The notes under the pieces: model-generated
What the model saw: only the letters and a program-made list of their open reading frames with translations
What the model was told of the DNA's origin: nothing
Databases searched by the model: none
Translations under genes and position numbers: made by a program
Part shown: positions 6,262 to 10,121 of the stretch, piece by piece
Layout of the letters: each line of letters starts with the position of its first letter
How positions within the stretch are numbered: position 1 is the stretch's first letter
NCBI GenBank assembly: GCA_946530505.1
Contig: CAMNAD010000046.1
Coordinates: forward strand, 1 to 10,121
Direction: 5' to 3'
Length of the DNA stretch: 10,121 nucleotides
Source: an uncultured Bacteroidales bacterium
GTDB taxonomy: Bacteria; Bacteroidota; Bacteroidia; Bacteroidales; UBA932

Positions 6262-7671
6262 ATGTCACAGGAAATACTCAGAACGAAGGTCAAGGACCTT
6301 CTTGCCAAGGCACCCGGAGAAGAAGTGCTCGCGAAGGGCTGGGTGCGCACCAAACGTGGAAACAAAGAGATCGCGTTCATCGCACTGAACGACGGGTCCA
6401 CCATTAATAACATACAGATTGTTGTCGACAAGAATTCAACCGATCCCGCCCTGCTCTCGAAGATCACTACCGGAGCATGCATCGCCGTGCGCGGCAGACT
6501 GGTGGAATCGATAGGAGGCGGCCAGGCAGTGGAAATCCAGGCTTCCGACATTGAACTGTACGGAGAATGCGACCCGGTGCGCTATCCTCTCCAGAAGAAG
6601 GATACCAGCTTCGAATACCTGCGTACCGTCGCGCACATGCGCCCGCGTACCAATACTTTCGGAGCAGTGCTCAGACTGCGCAGCCAGATGGCCTATGCCA
6701 TACACGAGTATTTCCACTCAAAGGGTTTCGTCTATCTGCACACCCCGCTCATCACGGCATCCGACGCCGAAGGAGCAGGCAATATGTTCCAGGTGACGAC
6801 CCTCGACCTCAACGCACCCCTCCCCCGCGACAAGAAGGGAGGCATCGATTACAGCAAGGACTTTTTCGGCCGCAGGACCTCGCTGACCGTCAGCGGACAG
6901 CTCGAAGGCGAACTCGGAGCCACCGCGCTCGGTGAGATCTACACCTTCGGCCCCACCTTCCGCGCCGAGAATTCCAACACTCCCCGCCACCTCGCGGAGT
7001 TCTGGATGATCGAGCCCGAAATGGCCTTCTACGACATAAAGGACAATATGGCCCTTGCCGAAGACTTCATCAAGAGCCTGGTGCGCTACGCACTCGACAA
7101 TTGCCGCGAAGATCTGCAGTTCCTCAACGACCGCTACGATTCCGAGCTCATCTCCCGCCTGGAAAGCGTGGTGAACACCGAGTTCAAGGTCCTCACCTAC
7201 ACCGAGGGTATCGAGATCCTCGAGAAGGCCGTGGCGGACGGACACAAGTTCGAGTATCCCGTCAGCTGGGGCGTCGACCTGCAGAGCGAGCATGAGCGCT
7301 ATCTTGTGGAGAACCACTTCCAGCGCCCCGTCATCCTCACCGACTATCCCAAGGACATCAAGGCCTTCTACATGAAGCAGAACGAGGACGGCAAGACCGT
7401 GCGCGCAATGGATGTGCTCTTCCCGAAGATTGGCGAGATTATCGGCGGAAGCGAGCGTGAGGCCAGCTTCGAGAAGCTGAACGCACGCATCGACGAGCTT
7501 GGCATGAGCCACCGTACACTCGAGTGGTATCTGGACACCCGCCGCTTCGGCAGCTGCCCTCACAGCGGTTTCGGCCTCGGCTTCGAGAGGCTGCTCCTCT
7601 TCGTCACCGGGATGCAGAACATCCGCGACGTCATACCTTTCCCGAGAACTCCCAAAAACGCAGAATTCTAG
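6262..7671 (+). CDS. asnS: Asparaginyl-tRNA synthetase
   Basis: This class IIb synthetase attaches asparagine to tRNA-Asn in the cytoplasm. The 469-residue product matches the usual bacterial length of about 466. Residues 1-105 form the OB-fold anticodon-binding domain (GWVRTKRGNKEIAFIALNDG). Motif 1 is around 136-165. EGAGNMFQVTTLDLN and the SLTVSGQLEGE segment (207-217) are typical. Motif 2 is FRAENSNTPRHLAEFWMIEP (233-252), and motif 3 is GFGLGFERLLLFVTG (436-450) with its Arg at 443. The ending IPFPRTPKNAEF is characteristic of AsnRS and distinguishes it from AspRS. The gene sits 17 nt after the exb terminator in an AT-rich leader (TTAAAATAATATAATAAG) where no TAnnTTTG box is seen. udk follows after 5 nt. 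Its presence implies direct asparagine charging rather than sole reliance on the GatCAB route. Confidence 0.97.
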   Translation: MSQEILRTKVKDLLAKAPGEEVLAKGWVRTKRGNKEIAFIALNDGSTINNIQIVVDKNSTDPALLSKITTGACIAVRGRLVESIGGGQAVEIQASDIELYGECDPVRYPLQKKDTSFEYLRTVAHMRPRTNTFGAVLRLRSQMAYAIHEYFHSKGFVYLHTPLITASDAEGAGNMFQVTTLDLNAPLPRDKKGGIDYSKDFFGRRTSLTVSGQLEGELGATALGEIYTFGPTFRAENSNTPRHLAEFWMIEPEMAFYDIKDNMALAEDFIKSLVRYALDNCREDLQFLNDRYDSELISRLESVVNTEFKVLTYTEGIEILEKAVADGHKFEYPVSWGVDLQSEHERYLVENHFQRPVILTDYPKDIKAFYMKQNEDGKTVRAMDVLFPKIGEIIGGSEREASFEKLNARIDELGMSHRTLEWYLDTRRFGSCPHSGFGLGFERLLLFVTGMQNIRDVIPFPRTPKNAEF

Positions 7672-7676
7672 AATAT

Positions 7677-8306
7677 ATGCTGGTAATTGGTATAGCCGGC
7701 GGATCCGGTTCCGGCAAAACGACGGTCGTAAAGGCCATCAAGGACAGACTCAAGGAAGACGTGGTGGTCATCCCCCAGGATGCCTACTACAAGGATTCCA
7801 GCAACCTTACCGACGAGCAGAAGCGCAATCAGAACTTCGACCACCCGGACGCCATCGACTGGGATCTTCTCTGCAAGCAGCTTTCCGAGCTCAAGGATGG
7901 AAAGACCGTGCACCAGCCGGTGTACTCGTACATCAGCTGCTCCAGGTCCAAGACCGAGACCGTAACGGTAAAGCCGGCCGACGTCATCATTATCGAGGGC
8001 ATCCTCATCTTCACCTGCAAGAAACTGCGGGACCAGATGGATATCAAGCTCTTCGTGGATGCCGATGATGACGACCGCTTGATGCGTGTTATGGCCCGCG
8101 ACATACGCGAGCGGGGCAAGAACGTGGAATGGGTCATCGAGCGTTACAGCAAGACGGTGAAGCCCATGTACCTGCAGTTCATCGAGCCCAGCAAGCGCTA
8201 CGCCGACATCATCATCCCCCAGGGAGGTCACAACCGCGTGGCAATCAATATGATAATGAACACCGTCGAAAAGGCTCTCCGCAAGGAGAAGAGAAGCGAG
8301 CAGTAG
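7677..8306 (+). CDS. udk: Uridine kinase
   Basis: Uridine kinase phosphorylates uridine and cytidine to UMP and CMP in pyrimidine salvage. The 209-residue product has normal length. The Walker A loop GIAGGSGSGKTT is at 5-16. YYKD and the segment NFDHPDAIDWDLL follow, then PVYSY, the Walker B-like ADVIIIEGILIF, and the Arg-rich DDDDRLMRVMARDIRERG lid region. The ending FIEPSKRYADIIIPQGGHN is typical of Udk. ATG 7677 is chosen because it gives the standard N-terminus MLVIGIAGGSGSGKT. The same frame continues upstream only inside asnS, with unrelated sequence. It begins 5 nt after asnS and ends one nucleotide before the TonB-like gene, so the three are probably one transcript. Confidence 0.96.
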   Translation: MLVIGIAGGSGSGKTTVVKAIKDRLKEDVVVIPQDAYYKDSSNLTDEQKRNQNFDHPDAIDWDLLCKQLSELKDGKTVHQPVYSYISCSRSKTETVTVKPADVIIIEGILIFTCKKLRDQMDIKLFVDADDDDRLMRVMARDIRERGKNVEWVIERYSKTVKPMYLQFIEPSKRYADIIIPQGGHNRVAINMIMNTVEKALRKEKRSEQ

Positions 8307-8307
8307 G

Positions 8308-9012
8308 ATGCGCATCTCCAAGGACGACCGGGCAGGCCTGTACATCACCATAATCGTACACCTGCTGATACTCATCATCCTGATGGGCGTCAAACTCGGT
8401 GCGGTCCTCAAGAAGGAGAGTTCTTTCGTGCTGGATTTCACCAAACTCGAACAGGTTGAGAAACTGAAGAAGGAGCTGGACCTGAAGCAAGCCATCAACG
8501 ACCGGTTGAATGAAATGCTGGCTGGCGGTTACGAGCCGGTGCGAAACATCGCCGTAGACCGTTCGGTTCTCAAGGACGACAGGCATTCCGCCGAAGATGC
8601 GGAGCAGCTGTACAAGGATGCCGAGAAGTTGAAGCACGACCTGCAGACGCCATTCGAGATTCCGGAAGACAATAGCGTCGTTGCGGCTCCCGAGCCAAAA
8701 AAAGAAAAGCCAAAAGAGGAGCCGAAATACAGCGGACCGTCGGTGCTGTCGTATGAACTTGAAGGCCGCAAGGCAAGCCGCCTGCCGATTCCCGCATACC
8801 GATGCATGGGTGCCGGCGAGGTGCGTGTGAACATCACCGTCGACCGCCAGGGCACTGTCACAGGGGCCAAGGTGGATGACGGGAGTTCGGCCGCGGACGG
8901 ATGTCTGCGCTCCTTCGCAGTGCGCGCCGCGAGAATGTCGAAGTTCTCGATGAGCACCACAGCCCCGGACCGGCAGCAGGGGTATATCATTTATCAGTTT
9001 GTAGCACAATAA
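8308..9012 (+). CDS. TonB-like energy-transducer protein (single N-terminal helix, periplasmic TonB-type domain)
   Basis: The 234-residue protein has TonB architecture. It has a short cytoplasmic N-terminus and one hydrophobic anchor (about 11-34, LYITIIVHLLILIILMGVKL). A charged, probably coiled-coil region follows (about 45-112), then a Pro/Lys/Glu linker PEPKKEKPKEEPK (128-140). The C-terminal domain (about 150-234) has the TonB/TolA-like pattern GEVRVNITVDRQGTVTGAKV, then SS, CL and AVRAA and a terminal strand YIIYQF. TonB proteins carry proton-motor energy from ExbB/ExbD to outer-membrane receptors. Two periplasmic cysteines, Cys166 and Cys199, could form a disulfide. The start is one nucleotide after the udk stop. 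It is not in the exb operon, although the product would be its natural partner. A TolA-like or cell-envelope role is an alternative; which receptors it serves cannot be read here. Confidence 0.75.
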   Translation: MRISKDDRAGLYITIIVHLLILIILMGVKLGAVLKKESSFVLDFTKLEQVEKLKKELDLKQAINDRLNEMLAGGYEPVRNIAVDRSVLKDDRHSAEDAEQLYKDAEKLKHDLQTPFEIPEDNSVVAAPEPKKEKPKEEPKYSGPSVLSYELEGRKASRLPIPAYRCMGAGEVRVNITVDRQGTVTGAKVDDGSSAADGCLRSFAVRAARMSKFSMSTTAPDRQQGYIIYQFVAQ

Positions 9013-9031
9013 TAACACAGAATAACCAATT

Positions 9032-9991
9032 ATGAAACACTTGCGTACATGGTCTCTACTGACCATAATCCTTCTGCCTCTGATGCAGTCTTGCCTCGCC
9101 GGCAAGTTCATGTCCAATTACGCCCTGAAGCCCACGCCTCACGGTGTGGACGACATCGAGCGCACCCGCCACAAGGCGGACTCCCTCCTCCCCGGCAGCA
9201 CCGCCTGGTACGACGGCCTCAAGGCCCAGGGTATCCTGAGAGACACTACCATCACCGGTTACAACGGCCGCAAAGTCTATGCAGCCTATGTGAGCGCGAA
9301 GAATCCCGCCGCAGCCGCCGGCACCGCCATCGTGGTGCATGGCTACACCGACAACCACTTCGTGTTCCTGTATCTCGTCAGGATGTACCGCGACACCTTC
9401 AACTACAACGTCCTGTTCCCCGACCTCCCCTACCACGGCTATTCCGAGGGCGAGGCTGCGCAGATGGGCTGGCTCGACCGCTACGATGTGGAGAAGTGGG
9501 CCGAGGTGGCGCACGATATCTGGAAAGACGACTTCATGGTTGTGCACGGCGTGTCGATGGGCGCAGCCACCACAATGATGATGAGCGGCGACGAACTGCC
9601 CCCGTACATCCGCGCCTTCGTCGAAGACTGCGGCTACTCATCGGTCTGGGACCAGTTCGCCCACAACCTCAAGGATTCCTTCCACCTGCCGCCGTTCCCC
9701 ATACTGAATTCCGCATCGATCGTATGCAAGAGCCGTTACGGCTGGGGATTCAAGGAGGCTTCCAGCGTGAAACAGCTTGCCAAATGCGACAGGCCCATGC
9801 TCTTCATCCACGGTGACGCCGACGACTTCGTGCCCTTCAGCCACCTGCAGAAGAACTACGACGCCAAGATCCACGGCTACAAGGAGATGTGGGTCGCCGA
9901 AGGAGCAGTGCACGCCAACTCCTACGCGAAGCACCCGGAAGAGTATGTAGAACGCGTCCGCGCCTTCCTCGACAAAGTGAAGAGGATGTAG
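9032..9991 (+). CDS. Predicted exported alpha/beta hydrolase (possible lipoprotein)
   Basis: The 319-residue protein has an N-terminal export signal (MKHLRTWSLLTIILLPLMQS) followed by Cys21, which may be a relaxed lipobox cysteine; Met and Gln at -3 and -2 are poor matches. The rest is an alpha/beta-hydrolase fold. The oxyanion strand is AIVVHGYTDNHF (99-110), then FPDLPYHGYSEGE. The nucleophile elbow GVSMGAA has Ser175, the acid is probably Asp264 in HGDADDFVP, and the His is His294 in GAVHANSY. The full triad suggests an active esterase, lipase or peptidase-like enzyme of the envelope; the substrate is unknown. It lies 19 nt after the TonB-like gene and is probably co-transcribed. No clear hairpin terminator follows before the tRNA promoter. 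Confidence 0.85.
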   Translation: MKHLRTWSLLTIILLPLMQSCLAGKFMSNYALKPTPHGVDDIERTRHKADSLLPGSTAWYDGLKAQGILRDTTITGYNGRKVYAAYVSAKNPAAAAGTAIVVHGYTDNHFVFLYLVRMYRDTFNYNVLFPDLPYHGYSEGEAAQMGWLDRYDVEKWAEVAHDIWKDDFMVVHGVSMGAATTMMMSGDELPPYIRAFVEDCGYSSVWDQFAHNLKDSFHLPPFPILNSASIVCKSRYGWGFKEASSVKQLAKCDRPMLFIHGDADDFVPFSHLQKNYDAKIHGYKEMWVAEGAVHANSYAKHPEEYVERVRAFLDKVKRM

Positions 9992-9995
9992 GGAT

Positions 9996-10025
9996 TTTGG
10001 GATTGCAAATAAATTGCTATATTTG
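9996..10025 (+). promoter_or_regulatory. Promoter of the tRNA-Ser gene
   Basis: TTTG at 9996-9999 and TATATTTG at 10018-10025 (exact TAnnTTTG, followed by C) are 18 nt apart, close to the Bacteroidetes -33/-7 arrangement. The predicted start, about 7 nt downstream, lies a few bases before the mature tRNA 5' end at 10036. TGCAAAT (10004-10010) and ATTTGCA (10021-10027) form an inverted repeat across the core. Confidence 0.65.
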
Positions 10026-10035
10026 CAGTCCTTTT

Positions 10036-10121
10036 GGTGAGATGTCCGAGTGGTTGAAGGAGCCTGCCTCGAAAACAGGTGTACGGCAACGTACCGGGGG
10101 TTCGAATCCCTCTCTCACCGC
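10036..10121 (+). tRNA. tRNA-Ser (anticodon CGA)
   Basis: A class II tRNA with a long variable arm that reads UCG serine codons. The acceptor stem GGTGAGA (10036-10042) pairs perfectly with TCTCACC (10113-10119), and the discriminator is G10120. The D arm is TCC/GGA around GAGTGGTTGAA. The anticodon arm is CCTGC, loop CTCGAAA, ACAGG, giving anticodon CGA. The variable arm GTACG/CGTAC is capped by GCAA. The T arm is GGGGG, loop TTCGAAT, CCCTC, with one G-T wobble. The bottom pair of the anticodon stem (31-39) is a C-A mismatch. The window ends at C10121, so whether CCA is encoded cannot be seen. Confidence 0.95.

Noticed and set aside
6718..7563. 281-codon open frame on the minus strand
   Set aside because: It is opposite asnS, and its Leu/Val/Glu/Ala-rich product is the kind expected from the antisense of a GC-rich coding gene. 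It has no motifs.
7524..7676. N-terminal extension of udk
   Set aside because: The added 51 residues come from a shadow frame of asnS; the P-loop belongs within the first 20 residues.
7668..9117. Long minus-strand frames opposite udk, the TonB-like gene and the hydrolase start
   Set aside because: They overlap well-supported + strand genes throughout and give low-quality translations without domains.
9049..9816. 255-codon + strand frame inside the hydrolase gene
   Set aside because: The Arg/Pro/His-rich translation is typical of an out-of-frame read of a GC-rich gene, while the other frame has a complete catalytic triad.
1..10121. Mobile element, CRISPR, prophage or defence island
   Set aside because: No transposase, integrase, repeat array or terminal repeat is visible, and every gene reads as core genome; the tRNA at the end could be an integration site for something beyond the window, but nothing here shows it.

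Overview
The window looks like a chromosomal housekeeping segment from a member of the Bacteroidota, probably Bacteroidales, with moderately high GC. Three things point that way. There is an exbB / 4-TM protein / exbD / exbD operon of the layout common in that phylum. There are TAnnTTTG-type -7 promoter boxes in several gaps. Starts mostly have AT-rich leaders without a Shine-Dalgarno sequence. The closest genus cannot be fixed from sequence reading alone. All ten complete genes and the one truncated gene lie on the + strand. No mobile element, CRISPR array, phage gene or defence gene is visible.

Layout. Positions 2-721 hold the 3' two thirds of queA (tRNA queuosine synthesis). A short gap carries a candidate hairpin terminator and a promoter box. 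It is followed by dprA (800-1966), a tatD-family nuclease gene (1981-2751) and a type I L-asparaginase gene (2748-3782, overlapping tatD by 4 nt), probably one transcript. An AT-rich gap of about 100 bp then leads into a tight four-gene operon (3885-6196). It encodes an ExbB/TolQ-type proton-channel subunit with a signal peptide, a small four-helix membrane protein of unknown function, and two dissimilar ExbD/TolR-type subunits. A clear intrinsic terminator closes it at 6216-6244.

The next cluster (6262-9991) is asnS (asparaginyl-tRNA synthetase), udk (uridine kinase), a TonB-like energy-transducer gene and a predicted alpha/beta hydrolase exported to the envelope. Gaps are 5, 1 and 19 nt. 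The window ends in a tRNA-Ser(CGA) gene with its own well-formed Bacteroidetes-type promoter.

How the parts may work together. ExbB, two ExbDs and the TonB-like protein would form an inner-membrane proton-driven motor with a periplasmic-spanning arm, though the arm is encoded in a separate transcription unit. The exbB gene avoids the rare Ile and Arg codons used freely in tatD next door, which fits an abundant membrane complex. The most interesting points are a missing TM3 glutamate in ExbB, the uncharacterised four-helix protein inside the motor operon, and a cysteine pair in the TonB-like domain. None of these proves a new system. The rest reads as ordinary core genome.
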